Of a stretch of 42,147 nt of DNA, positions 18,622 through 29,000 are shown in pieces. The notes beneath the pieces were generated by a model. That model worked only from the letters and a program-made list of their open reading frames with translations. It ran no database searches and was not told where the DNA came from. The translations under genes and the position numbers were made by a program. The stretch's first letter is position 1. Every line of letters begins with the position of its first letter. The DNA is from Paludibacter sp. (GTDB lineage: Bacteria > Bacteroidota > Bacteroidia > Bacteroidales > Paludibacteraceae), in assembly GCA_020049335.1 (NCBI GenBank), contig JAIFKX010000152.1, positions 1-42,147 on the forward strand, written 5' to 3'.

Positions 18622-19794
18622 CTATTTTTTGCTGGGTTTACTAGCAGATTTAAAAACATTTTCACTAATTTGATTTTTCCATTCGGTAATAGTCATTCCT
18701 GTTTTAGCAGCAACTGCTCGTTTAAGCGAATTCAATGACCCGAACCCACAACATTCGGCAAGTTGTTCGTTTGAATAGTGCTGATTCTCAGCATATACCC
18801 TTTCTAATTCGTCAATCCGATAACTATTTACAAAGGAACAGAAGTTTTGATTGTATTGCTGGTTAATCAAATTCGATATAGTAGTTCTATTAGTTCCTAG
18901 TACTTGCACAATGTCCATTATATTCAATTGGCTATTGAGGTATATTTTCTTTTTTTCAAATTCCACCAAAAGCTTGTTTAATAATTTTTTTTTGGCATCA
19001 TTTGTCAAATCAATAAGTTGATTATTTAGCTCAAAGCTCTCGGACTCATAAGTTGGATTTATTGGCTTTTGCTTGAACCCCATGTATCCGATAATAAATA
19101 ATACTATTGAAAAGATAGCCCAACCTAAATAAATATACCAATCATTGTTCAATAATAAATATCTACCTAATGCGCCTAAAACAAATGACGTAACGCTAAT
19201 TGCAATAATTGAATAGTTAAGTACCTTCACATTGTTATTTTTACCATCCACAATGTCGGAATAATACTGTTCGGCATTCGCTCCATATTTTTTTATAAGC
19301 AAACTGTTGCCAATCACTGTTGCTATAACTTGAATTAAATAAGTGATTTTGCCAACAATGCGCATGGCAGCCAAAAACTGAATTTGCGGATTATCGTTGT
19401 AAGCATTTGGATTGTAGAGCCATACCTCATATTCGGCTTTGGGCGTAAGAAAAACACCAATAGTATACAATGTACCAACCACTAACGCAGGTAAAAGATA
19501 TTTACCATGGATTTTTAGCGAAAAACTTTTATCAATAGTGAGTAGCCTGAAATAAATGTAATACATCGGAAAAACCAATAGCGATGCGTAAGCAAAAATG
19601 GGGTCGAAATACCGATAAACTTGAGGGAGTGGTACGTGATATAAAAAATGGGTAAAATAAACAATCAATGGCAGAAGCATAAACCTACCTAAATATACAC
19701 GGGAGGCACTATACATTTTCTGATTCTCGGATAATAACGCAGCCCAGAGCAGACTAACAAATACGGGCGATATTAAGAAAACTGTTTTAAGCAT
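18622..19794 (-). CDS. Seven-membrane-segment AraC-type transcriptional regulator (second of three tandem paralogues)
   Basis: This 390-residue paralogue of its two neighbours has the same plan: about seven membrane segments in residues 1-245 and an AraC-type DNA-binding domain at about 275-380. The loop motifs read YFRLLTIDKSFSLKIHGKY and EQYYSDIVDGKNNNV. The DNA-binding part has GTNRTTISNLINQQYNQNF in the first helix-turn-helix and NEQLAECCGFGSLNSLKR in the second. It ends in a basic tail (SASKPSKK) absent from the other copies. The stretch TYLIQV...LLIKKYG in segment 5 is closest to the fourth copy at 41468-42147, so that copy may derive from this one. The gap to the gene upstream is 36 bases. 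Confidence 0.88.
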   Translation of the reverse strand: MLKTVFLISPVFVSLLWAALLSENQKMYSASRVYLGRFMLLPLIVYFTHFLYHVPLPQVYRYFDPIFAYASLLVFPMYYIYFRLLTIDKSFSLKIHGKYLLPALVVGTLYTIGVFLTPKAEYEVWLYNPNAYNDNPQIQFLAAMRIVGKITYLIQVIATVIGNSLLIKKYGANAEQYYSDIVDGKNNNVKVLNYSIIAISVTSFVLGALGRYLLLNNDWYIYLGWAIFSIVLFIIGYMGFKQKPINPTYESESFELNNQLIDLTNDAKKKLLNKLLVEFEKKKIYLNSQLNIMDIVQVLGTNRTTISNLINQQYNQNFCSFVNSYRIDELERVYAENQHYSNEQLAECCGFGSLNSLKRAVAAKTGMTITEWKNQISENVFKSASKPSKK

Positions 19795-19830
19795 ACTAAA
19801 TGTGCTATTCTATTTTTTACGCATATTTAA

Positions 19831-20961
19831 TTAGGTACAAAGTAGCTGTTTCTTCCATTCCGACAGCGACAAGCCTGTTTTCGACGAAATGGCGCGTTTC
19901 ATTGATTTTACGGATCCAAAACCTGCGCTTTCAGCTATAACTTCATTAGCCAAATCTTTTTTATCAAGTATAATTCGTTCCAATTCACTAATCCGGAAAC
20001 CATTAACAAAAGTACAAAAGTTTTGATTGTATTCCTGATTAATCATAGTTGAAATATGCATACGATTACTTCCAACAACTTTTACAACATCCACAATTGT
20101 AAGTTCACTATTGAGATAAATCTTATTTTTGTCAAATTCCATCAATAACTTTTTATGAATCTTATTTTGGTCAATATTCAATTCAGAATCAACTGCTTGT
20201 GCTGGGACATTATCCGATTCGGTAACAAAAGTTGGGTTAATTGCTTTCTGTCTACAGCCAATGTACCCAATAAAATAATAATCGATAGCATACAAAACAG
20301 AATAGATTATCAACTCATTATCTGTATTAAATATATTAAGCGCATTAGCAACGTGAATTAAACAGTTGAAAATGAGTAAGTAGTTCAATATTTTGGCATT
20401 GTTGTATTTGCCATCATTTATATTTGAATAAAACTGTTCGGCTCTATCGCCATATTTTTTTAACAATACTATATTCCGAAAAAGAAAATAGATGGCTTGA
20501 AGGTCGATAGCGATAAGAACCACCAGACGCAATAATTTCAGAATACGAAACTGTGGTGTACCCGGAAAAGCATCTCTATCGAAAAGCCACACTTTATATT
20601 CGGCAAAAGGTGTAGCTAATACAGTAATTAAATAGACAATCCCAATTACCGCCGGAAGAATGAGATATCGGGAATGGGCTTTCCACGAAAATTTTTCGTC
20701 GACCGTAAGCAGTCGGAAATAAATATGGTAGAGCGGATATAACAGCGTGCCAACAAATAAATAAATAACATCAAAATAAGGGTATAGCTCGGGGAGTGGA
20801 GCACGATGGAAAAACCGGCATAAATTAAGAATAACCAACAAAAACATCAATTTTGCCAAATACGAACGTGGGATGGAATGTGTCGCTTTTTGTGAAAATA
20901 ATAGAATGACCCAAAAAACTGTAACATAAACTGGCAATAAAAGAGCTAGAGTTTTTAACAT
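19831..20961 (-). CDS. Seven-membrane-segment AraC-type transcriptional regulator (first of three tandem paralogues)
   Basis: The 376-residue protein is the promoter-proximal copy of the regulator cluster. It has about seven membrane segments, loop motifs YFRLLTVDEKFSWKAH and EQFYSNINDGKYNNA, and a C-terminal AraC-type domain with GSNRMHISTMINQEYNQNF and a second helix-turn-helix near 340-360. The last residues before the stop are WKKQLLCT. It is divergent from the giant secreted-protein gene across a region of about 370 bases that holds a paired 12-base repeat and -7-like elements for both directions. Because AraC-type regulators often control a divergent target, the giant gene is the natural candidate target; this is inference. 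Confidence 0.88.
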   Translation of the reverse strand: MLKTLALLLPVYVTVFWVILLFSQKATHSIPRSYLAKLMFLLVILNLCRFFHRAPLPELYPYFDVIYLFVGTLLYPLYHIYFRLLTVDEKFSWKAHSRYLILPAVIGIVYLITVLATPFAEYKVWLFDRDAFPGTPQFRILKLLRLVVLIAIDLQAIYFLFRNIVLLKKYGDRAEQFYSNINDGKYNNAKILNYLLIFNCLIHVANALNIFNTDNELIIYSVLYAIDYYFIGYIGCRQKAINPTFVTESDNVPAQAVDSELNIDQNKIHKKLLMEFDKNKIYLNSELTIVDVVKVVGSNRMHISTMINQEYNQNFCTFVNGFRISELERIILDKKDLANEVIAESAGFGSVKSMKRAISSKTGLSLSEWKKQLLCT

Positions 20962-21028
20962 GACGTATGTTTATAATTAAATTGCCCTCATTAGAGATCA
21001 AAAAAAGCTAATCCGTTCTATCAAAGCA

Positions 21029-21036
21029 CAAATATA
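21029..21036 (-). promoter_or_regulatory. Candidate -7 element of the regulator operon
   Basis: On the minus strand the bases read TATATTTG, matching TAnnTTTG. The regulator ATG lies about 68 bases further on. There is no TTG 19 bases upstream, so strength or activator dependence is uncertain. In AT-rich DNA such an octamer can occur by chance. Confidence 0.35.
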
Positions 21037-21221
21037 GTTCAAAAACTTGAGTCTATAGCTACTTTTTTTTTAATTTATTTTATAATTGAAATATCAGTTT
21101 TTTAAAAATGCAATTTATAAAAAAAAATGTACAAAATTTCAATAAATATTCATTTATATATATTAGAAAACCTATAAAGTTGTTTTTTTTATGAGTTTTG
21201 TACGAATTGAGCCAAAAAATA

Positions 21222-21254
21222 TACCTTTTGTCCCAATATATTTACCTTTTGACC
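21222..21254 (+). promoter_or_regulatory. Paired direct repeat, candidate AraC-type operator
   Basis: TACCTTTTGTCC at 21222-21233 and TACCTTTTGACC at 21243-21254 differ at one base, and the similarity extends a few bases to the left (ATAT/ATTT). Their starts are 21 bases apart, two helical turns, as in classical AraC half-site pairs. The pair lies between the AraC-type regulator genes and the giant secreted-protein gene, ending about 22 bases before a -7-like element at 21277-21284. I did not see this repeat upstream of the other genes in the window. Confidence 0.5.
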
Positions 21255-21276
21255 ACCCAAGAACAATTGATAGGCG

Positions 21277-21284
21277 TATTTTTG
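21277..21284 (+). promoter_or_regulatory. Candidate -7 element for the giant secreted-protein gene
   Basis: TATTTTTG matches TAnnTTTG exactly. The -33 region has no TTG at the standard distance; instead the paired repeat ends about 22 bases upstream, which would suit an activator-dependent promoter. An ATG at 21333 lies about 50 bases downstream. Confidence 0.4.
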
Positions 21285-21455
21285 TTGCTGAAAAATCTCT
21301 TAAATATTAATTTTTTATAACATTAAATTTTTATGAAATCAATTACCAATCTCATTTTATTCTTGTATTCGCTATACAAACAAAGTAGTGAATACTGTGT
21401 TCATAATATAATTATCTGAAAATCAAAGTCATTACGGCTGCTTTCAATCCTCTTA

Positions 21456-24400
21456 TTGCTTGCAGTTGTAAGTCTTAAGAGTTATGCTGTAGATTATGCC
21501 ACAAATACAGCAGCAATATTAGTTACTGCAGCACCTATAGTACTTACAAATGCTACGTATATTGTTCCTGGGGGTAGTTTTAATTCAACTGCAGGAACAA
21601 ATAGAGCTATTGATATTAGGTATATGATATACGACGTCAAAAACAATCAAAATATGGGGCTTCCCGAAATCTCATACTCAGTAGATGGTAAGACTTACGT
21701 TTCAATTTACAAAATAACTAAAAATATAATAGATATACAGCAATATAAATTTAATATGTCAAGCACCGACATTAATGCCGTTGGATATTTAACACCTTAT
21801 GTTTTTAATTGGGCAGGGGTAGATCGATGGGTTTATCATACATGGTATTATCCAACTGCACTTGCAGGAAAATCAATTACAATCAAGATTAAAAACTCAG
21901 CTCCTATTCAAAGCGGCTCAGCAGCTTTTGAAGTTACACGACAGGTCCAAACATTTAATTATGACTCACCAACAACAACTTATGAATTAACTCCCAGTTC
22001 GGATGGGAACTTCAACTTTAGTTGGACTACTTCTGAATCATATACGACTAAGTTTGATATATACTCAGACGCTTCTTACACGGAATTAGTAAAATCTGTA
22101 CCTGTTTCAAACAATTTAAAAAGCAGTTCAATTTCTATAAAGCTAGGAGCATTTAATGTTAATCAAACTTATTATGTAAAACAGGTTTATGTTACACCTA
22201 ATACAGTATCAGGATATTCAATTACGTATGAAAAGAAATTACTGCCTTTTACATTTGTCGGCTATAAATACCCAACCATAGTAACCGCAACTACTCAATT
22301 CAATGCAAATCCAATTAAGATAGATTTAGCAATTACAGAAGGCAATACAGGCTCAATATTGGCATCAAAATATTATGTAAAAAGAGATGGACAATATTTA
22401 GGTGAATTCACAGGTACAAACTTTACGGATGCAAATGTAACTGCTTATACCAAATATACGTATGTGGTTTATTCCGTACCAGATACCTGGACAAATAAAG
22501 AGATTGTAATACCTGAATTAAGTTATACAGTATCTACAACCACTAACCCCAAAGCCATATCATTCGACAAGTATAAATTATCGCCCGTTAAAGGCACGAG
22601 TCCATATATCAAAATAGAGTGGGACAATAATCAGTGGTATCCTTTGAATACGCTAAATACAGTAAAATTATTTAGAAAAAATAGTACAACCAACGAATTT
22701 ACGACAGAATTGAACATTCTGAGTACAGATACTTATTATAAAGATTTTACTGATATTATTGAAAATAAGTACTACTCGTACAAACTTGAAATAAATCAAT
22801 GGGGTAAAAAAACGGAAAAGATTGATAGTGTAATGGTTGTTGATATGGCCAAAATCACAAAAATTTCAGCTTCCAAAAACACCTTTGGCGACAGAATTAA
22901 CCTGCAATGGACAATTGACAGATTAAACCTTTGCGATAGATTTGAAATTTGGCGGCAGTTTGCCGTTACCACTTCGGATGGCAAAGAAGCTTGGTCGGAC
23001 TATACGATGGTAAATCAGTTCACGGCCCAGTCGCTCATCAACAGTTGGGACGATAGGGATGCAGCCCCAGGAACTTTATACAGATATAAGATTTTTGCAT
23101 TTAAAAAAACATCTACTATCCCTGCTTATGACATCAGCGAAAACGCTACCGACATAGGCTTCCGAATGCCCGTGGGTGTAGTTACAGGCAGAATTACGTA
23201 TGGGGCTGGCTCAGCAGTTGGCGGAGCATCTCTATACGTTTCAAGTTCGAGCGACACAGGCGATAAGCTTTACAAGAGTTTAAAATTTAGCGGAGACAAT
23301 TTACAAGGAGGTAAAGTTAAGCTAACAAAATCCAAACATGGTTGTATAGCCGATAAAGGTTTCACTTTTCAGGCGTGGTTACAACCACTCAAACGTGAAG
23401 CAGTAATTTCAACAATTTTTGAAGTGGATAAAGAATATTCTATTCGGATGTACAATGACAATATTCTTATTTTAATGGGTAACCCACTTCAACAGGTTCG
23501 ATCTTACAAATTAGAGTCAACTATTGCTGTCAACTCCTATTTTCATCTTGGAGTGGCGTATAGTTTAGATAAGAAATTGAAAATACTCATTAACGGGATG
23601 GCTAAAGACTCTGTGGTACTGACAAATACATACACATGTGCTTTCAATGAAACAACCCAAAGCTCCATTGCCAACAATACATCGGTTACCAAGCTACCAT
23701 ACAATGGGTATATCGATGATGTCCGTTTGTGGAATAAAGGCATTACTAGCACCGAGTCGGCTGATAATTACAACCGGTATTTGGGTGGAAACGAAACAGG
23801 TCTTATTGGCTATTGGCCTATGGACGAAGGAATCGGAAATTATGCTTTTGATTGTTCGAAAACAGATAAAGTGTTCAACGAAAGTCATATTATAGACATA
23901 GTAAATGCAATATCTGATACGATAGTTCCAAAAAAAGAACAGCTTTCAATAAAAGGAGTAACCGATGCCAGTGGTAATTATATCATTCGCGGCATTCCAT
24001 TTACTGGCGATGGTTCTACCTATTCTATCACACCAATACTTGGTACTCATAAATTTGAGCCCAAACAACAACTACGATATGTTTCACCATCGAGTCTTAT
24101 TCATAATGGTACTGATTTTACAGATAAATCATCATTCCCTGTAAAAGTAAAAGTAATATACAATAATACTGAGTACCCTGTAGCAGGTGTTAGCTTTTCT
24201 GTCGACGATAATCCATGTTCGAAAGAAAACAAACTAATAACTACAAAATTAGTTAAAGAGGGTTCGGTTGATGCGGGCGAGTGTATTATCGATGTTCCCA
24301 TTGGAGGGCATTATATAAAGGCTACATTAGCTGGTCATGAGTTTAAATACAAAGGACGTTATCCTGACACAGAGTTAACTCACGATTTTGATGAGAACTC

Positions 24401-26072
24401 TAGTGGTGCAACTATTCTTTTTGAGGATATTACCTTGGTAACTGTGGCTGGTAGAGTTGTAGGTGGTGATATAGAAGCTGCATATCCAATTGGATTCAAA
24501 AAAAGTAAAGCTAATATTGGTAAAGCTAAAATTGAAATTAAACCTGCTAATTCAATTTACAATTTATCAGCAACAACAAGAGACTTAAACGATGATTTTA
24601 CTAAAAATGATTCAACCAGATTTAAAAGTACTTCGTACATGAATAAAACTGGTGTTGTAGTAACTACAGATAGTATAACTGGCGAATATATGGTTAAACT
24701 GCCTCCTATCAAATGGAATATTGAGAGCGTAAAAACATATAAAACAACGAACTATGAAGACATTAGTAGTATAGATATTATTAATAATATTCAATCATTT
24801 GAGACAAATACTATGGAAAATTATTTTGATACACTCAAAATGATTACAACAAATAAAATAGATACATTTAAGTACAACCTTAAAAAATCGTTTACATATA
24901 AAGTAAAACCAATTATTGAGGTTAGAACAGCAGGCTCCGAAGAGTCGATGGCGTTTGGAGAACCCAAATGGTATCTCGATGATACGAATACTACTTTTGA
25001 AAATTTATATACATATTCTGGTTTATTACCCAAAGATATTGTTTATAAATATGGAAAAACGATAAATCACCCGAATGGAAAACCTATTTTTATTCAGAAA
25101 AAACTTTATGCGCTTCGTATTAAGGCTTATGAAAAGTATGAACACCCGAATACAGATATTACCACTGTGCCATTGAAAGGAGCTGAAGTAAATATACAAA
25201 ATGAAATAGGCTTGCTTAGTAAAAAAATAGTACCTGAACCAACAGATACTATTCCAAATCATACCATGAAATTAGATAAAAATGGAGAAATAAATTATAT
25301 TTTTAAAGCCGGATTTCCCAATACTGCTGCTATTGATGAAGGATTAGAAATGAAAATTTCGGTTAAAAATGGAAATGATAATCCAGTAGAGTGGACGGAA
25401 ATGGGTACTTTTAAAGGAATTGTATTAGGTTGTGAACTTTTGGGCGGTTCTAATTTTGTTACAAAAGGACCAACTGTGCCGCTTGTAGTTTTACGTGACC
25501 CTCCTGGCTCTAATAGCTATTCGTACATGGAAGAGGGTTCACAAATATCTTATAATATCTCAAGCAAAAGTAATTTCAATGGAAGTTTTGATGTAAAAAG
25601 TCAAATGTGGCTGGGCGTAGGCTACAAAGTTGGAGCTGGTATCGGATTTATGGTAATGACAGAAATAGAAAATAAAAATACTATTACTGCTGGTTTAGAG
25701 GGACAGTATGCTAGTTTTACTGGAGATACAAAAAATAAATCAATTACTTTAAAAGAAAGAATACAGACTTCAAGTTCTCCAGATTTTGTGGGTTCTAATG
25801 CTGATGTTTATATAGGTGTGTCAACAAATATTTTCTACAGCAATAGTAATATACTTACAATTAGTAATCAAAAGCTGCTTAAAACAACGGCTTTCAGTGG
25901 AGAATCTACTGCCGATACTGAGTTTAAGTACACTCAAAACGAAATACTTACTCAGCAAATTCCTATCTGGAAAAAAAGGATGGAATTAGTCTTAAAAACA
26001 GTAAGTCACGATGTTTACTCGGGAACAGCCTATAATGACTCTGCAAGGATTAAAAATAAAACATTTTGTTAA
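21456..26072 (+). CDS. Giant T9SS-type surface protein, N-terminal part of an interrupted gene
   Basis: The open frame codes for 1538 residues and begins inside a signal peptide (LLSILLLLAVVSLKSYA). The only in-frame start codons after the upstream stop are CTG (21438) and TTG (21456). An ATG at 21333 is in the same frame but is cut off by TGA at 21417-21419, so the natural start has probably been lost or misread. The chain has fibronectin-like and Ig-like beta-rich segments (to about 590), a LamG-type domain (about 591-790, ending GLIGYWPMDEG), a carboxypeptidase-regulatory-like segment (about 826-870) and a conserved block RDPPGSNSYSYMEEG near 1346. It ends in frame at 26072. The intact paralogue at 31734-41297 continues here for over 1600 residues, so this is the 5' part of a broken gene. 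Without the sorting domain the product could not be attached by T9SS. Confidence 0.75.
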   Translation: MLAVVSLKSYAVDYATNTAAILVTAAPIVLTNATYIVPGGSFNSTAGTNRAIDIRYMIYDVKNNQNMGLPEISYSVDGKTYVSIYKITKNIIDIQQYKFNMSSTDINAVGYLTPYVFNWAGVDRWVYHTWYYPTALAGKSITIKIKNSAPIQSGSAAFEVTRQVQTFNYDSPTTTYELTPSSDGNFNFSWTTSESYTTKFDIYSDASYTELVKSVPVSNNLKSSSISIKLGAFNVNQTYYVKQVYVTPNTVSGYSITYEKKLLPFTFVGYKYPTIVTATTQFNANPIKIDLAITEGNTGSILASKYYVKRDGQYLGEFTGTNFTDANVTAYTKYTYVVYSVPDTWTNKEIVIPELSYTVSTTTNPKAISFDKYKLSPVKGTSPYIKIEWDNNQWYPLNTLNTVKLFRKNSTTNEFTTELNILSTDTYYKDFTDIIENKYYSYKLEINQWGKKTEKIDSVMVVDMAKITKISASKNTFGDRINLQWTIDRLNLCDRFEIWRQFAVTTSDGKEAWSDYTMVNQFTAQSLINSWDDRDAAPGTLYRYKIFAFKKTSTIPAYDISENATDIGFRMPVGVVTGRITYGAGSAVGGASLYVSSSSDTGDKLYKSLKFSGDNLQGGKVKLTKSKHGCIADKGFTFQAWLQPLKREAVISTIFEVDKEYSIRMYNDNILILMGNPLQQVRSYKLESTIAVNSYFHLGVAYSLDKKLKILINGMAKDSVVLTNTYTCAFNETTQSSIANNTSVTKLPYNGYIDDVRLWNKGITSTESADNYNRYLGGNETGLIGYWPMDEGIGNYAFDCSKTDKVFNESHIIDIVNAISDTIVPKKEQLSIKGVTDASGNYIIRGIPFTGDGSTYSITPILGTHKFEPKQQLRYVSPSSLIHNGTDFTDKSSFPVKVKVIYNNTEYPVAGVSFSVDDNPCSKENKLITTKLVKEGSVDAGECIIDVPIGGHYIKATLAGHEFKYKGRYPDTELTHDFDENSSGATILFEDITLVTVAGRVVGGDIEAAYPIGFKKSKANIGKAKIEIKPANSIYNLSATTRDLNDDFTKNDSTRFKSTSYMNKTGVVVTTDSITGEYMVKLPPIKWNIESVKTYKTTNYEDISSIDIINNIQSFETNTMENYFDTLKMITTNKIDTFKYNLKKSFTYKVKPIIEVRTAGSEESMAFGEPKWYLDDTNTTFENLYTYSGLLPKDIVYKYGKTINHPNGKPIFIQKKLYALRIKAYEKYEHPNTDITTVPLKGAEVNIQNEIGLLSKKIVPEPTDTIPNHTMKLDKNGEINYIFKAGFPNTAAIDEGLEMKISVKNGNDNPVEWTEMGTFKGIVLGCELLGGSNFVTKGPTVPLVVLRDPPGSNSYSYMEEGSQISYNISSKSNFNGSFDVKSQMWLGVGYKVGAGIGFMVMTEIENKNTITAGLEGQYASFTGDTKNKSITLKERIQTSSSPDFVGSNADVYIGVSTNIFYSNSNILTISNQKLLKTTAFSGESTADTEFKYTQNEILTQQIPIWKKRMELVLKTVSHDVYSGTAYNDSARIKNKTFC

Positions 26073-29000
26073 CAAGTGGTTCGGGTTTAGAATTAGGGAA
26101 AGGTACGTTTCCACTTGATGTGCCCTATATCCAAATTGACAATGCTGAAAAAAATGACATCCCAAATGGCAAAGAGGCATCGTTTGTATTGAAACTAGGT
26201 AGCAACTCAGATATGCAGACTACTAGAGGTTATATGCTTTCTGTAGTTGACGAATCAAATAAAGATGGTGCTATTGTTTCTATCGATGGACAACCATTAG
26301 TTGGTGGCCGTTTATTCTATGTTACAAAGGGTCAATTAGTTGAAAAAACATTGATATTGAAACAGACAAAACTTGATGTGCTTGATTACAAAAATATTAA
26401 ACTTCGATTCTCATCGCCCTGTGATAATTCAATATATAGCGATAAAGATATCAGTGTAGCGTATATACCTTCATGTAGTGATTTGGATATGGTTTTAGAC
26501 CGTCAAATTATCAATACACTAAAATCAGAACCACTTAAGGTTACACTTAAGAATTTTAATCAGGAGTATAAAAACTTTCTGGGCTTGCAAATCGAATATA
26601 AATTAGAAGGTAGTACATTATGGGAATCAAAAGCATTTGCTAAAAACAGTGCAACCCAAACCATCCTGAAGACTGCAAAGAACATTGATGCAAAAACTCT
26701 TTTGCAAGCTGAAAATAGCAATTTGGTTAGTTTATACAACTATTCATTGCCAATTACAGATTTAAGCGAGGGTAAATACATTTTTAGAGCAAGAACATTA
26801 TGTAATAATCTAAGTGAACCCACAGAAGTGATTAGTAATATAACTCCAGAGTTTGCAGTTATAAAGGATTTAGTTCAGCCATCATCTATGGGGGCTCCTT
26901 CACCATCAAATGGAATTTTAACTCCCGAAACTGAAATGGCAGTAACTTTTAACGAAGACATTCAAACGTCGAGATTAATACCTGGTAATTTCGAAATAAA
27001 AGGAGTTTTAAATGGAGCCGCTTTACAACATGCTGAAGGTTTAGCGTTGGATGGAAATGAAAAATCCGAAGCATTTACTGAATCTGCCATTAGTTTGCAA
27101 AACAGCTCATTTGCCATTGAAGCTTGGGTGAAAACTTTTGATAATACGACCATGGGTAATTTGTTTTCGATAGGCGAAGGAGCTGACAAAGTTACTTTAA
27201 AAATGAATAAAGAAAGTATTGCTTTGTTTGTAAATAATTTACAAGTTGGTGGATTGAGTACGATAACTCCAAAAACTGACTGGCAATATGTATCTTTAAA
27301 TTACAATGCGGCGAATAAACTTTTCCAGATCCATTTAATGAGTAGTAAAACTGGATATACGGTACTTTCACAATCGGTTTCAAATGGAGTAAATCCAACG
27401 GGGCGTTTAACAATAGGAACCGGATTTAAAGGTAATATACACCAAGTTACAGCATGGAGCGAAAATAGATCTATATCTGATTTAAGCGACATGAACGAAT
27501 CAAAAACTGGAAAAGAGTCTAATATTATTGGTTATTGGCCAATGAACGAAGGATATGGGAAATTAACGGCTGATAAAGTACGAAGCAGAAACATGATTGT
27601 TAATAGCTCTTGGTTTATTGATCCAAGCGGCTACTCAGTAGCATTTAATGGTACAACAAAACAAGCTGTAACTATAAATACAGCAGCAATTCCGTTGACC
27701 ACAAAAGATGACTTTAGTATTGAATTTTGGTTTAATGGTAAGTCGCAAAAAAATGTAACCATGTTCTCTTGTGGAAAAGGTACTGATGATGCAAAACCGG
27801 AAACCAAACTGTCAGTAGGAATTAATGATAATGGATTATTAAACCTCAATACAAAAGGCGTAAGTTATTTAATTCCGGGAGCATCAGTTCTTGATACCTT
27901 ATGGCATCATTTTGCACTAAGTGTTTTAAGGGGTGGTAATTCAAATGTCTATATCGATGGACAACAAAAACTTCAGATACCTTCTGGTAAAATTGGAGGT
28001 CTGGAATCTGACAGTATCTCACTTGGTGCTCGCAGATATGGCGATACTATTATTGTTGATACGAAAAAAGTACTTAAAATCTTTAAAGATCAATACTTTG
28101 ATGGAAAAATGGATGAAGTCCGAATATGGAAAAGTGCATTAGGATTAGAGAATATCCGATTAGATATGCGTTCTAAGTTGTCTGGAGATGAAGCTGGATT
28201 ATTAGCCTACTATCCTTTCGAGAATAAAGAACCTGATAGTGGTAATTTGTTGAAGACTGTATTTTCGCTTAAAGAGGGTCTCAGTGATAAAAAATTATTA
28301 GCAAATTATGCAAATTTTAATGCTGCTACAAGTTATAGTTCTAATACTCCAGGCATCAAAATTCCACGTTCTAAAGAAAACGTAAGTTTTTCTTATACGT
28401 CAAGCAATAATAAAATTATTTTCAACATTGATGCACCTTTGAAAAAAATTGAAAATTGTATATTGGAACTTGTTATAAAGGATGTGTATGACATGAATGG
28501 TAACAACCTTGCTTCACCAATTATATGGACTGCTTTTGTAAATAATAATCGTTTAAACTGGGAAACTGAGCAAATGGCTTTATCAAAAGAAGTACTTGTA
28601 CCTGCCTCGTTTAAAGCTATAATTGTGAACAAATCGGGTAAATACGAAAACTATGTAATTGATGGTTTACCAAGTTGGTTGAGCGTAAACAAATCATCGG
28701 GCAGATTAAATCCGTTGGAAAAAGCAGAATTATCATTCACTGTAGACAACTCAATCAATGTTGGTTCGTACGAAAGTCGCGTTACACTTACCGGAAATAA
28801 TGGCATTCAGGAAATGCTACCTATTTCGCTCAAAGTAACCGGCCCTCGTCCCGATTGGGCTGTGAATCCGTATGATTTCGAGTCGTCGATGAACGTAATT
28901 GGGCAAATCAAGATTGAAGGTGTTGGGCAAGAAGATACCGAAGATATATTGGCAGCCTTTATTGGAACAAAATGTGTGGGTATTGTAAATCCTCAATTTG

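Noticed and set aside
26049-26072. Programmed -1 frameshift joining the two halves of the giant gene
   Set aside because: No canonical slippery heptamer is in the correct phase, no downstream stem-loop was seen, and the paralogue shows that about 200 residues are missing at this point, which a frameshift cannot explain.
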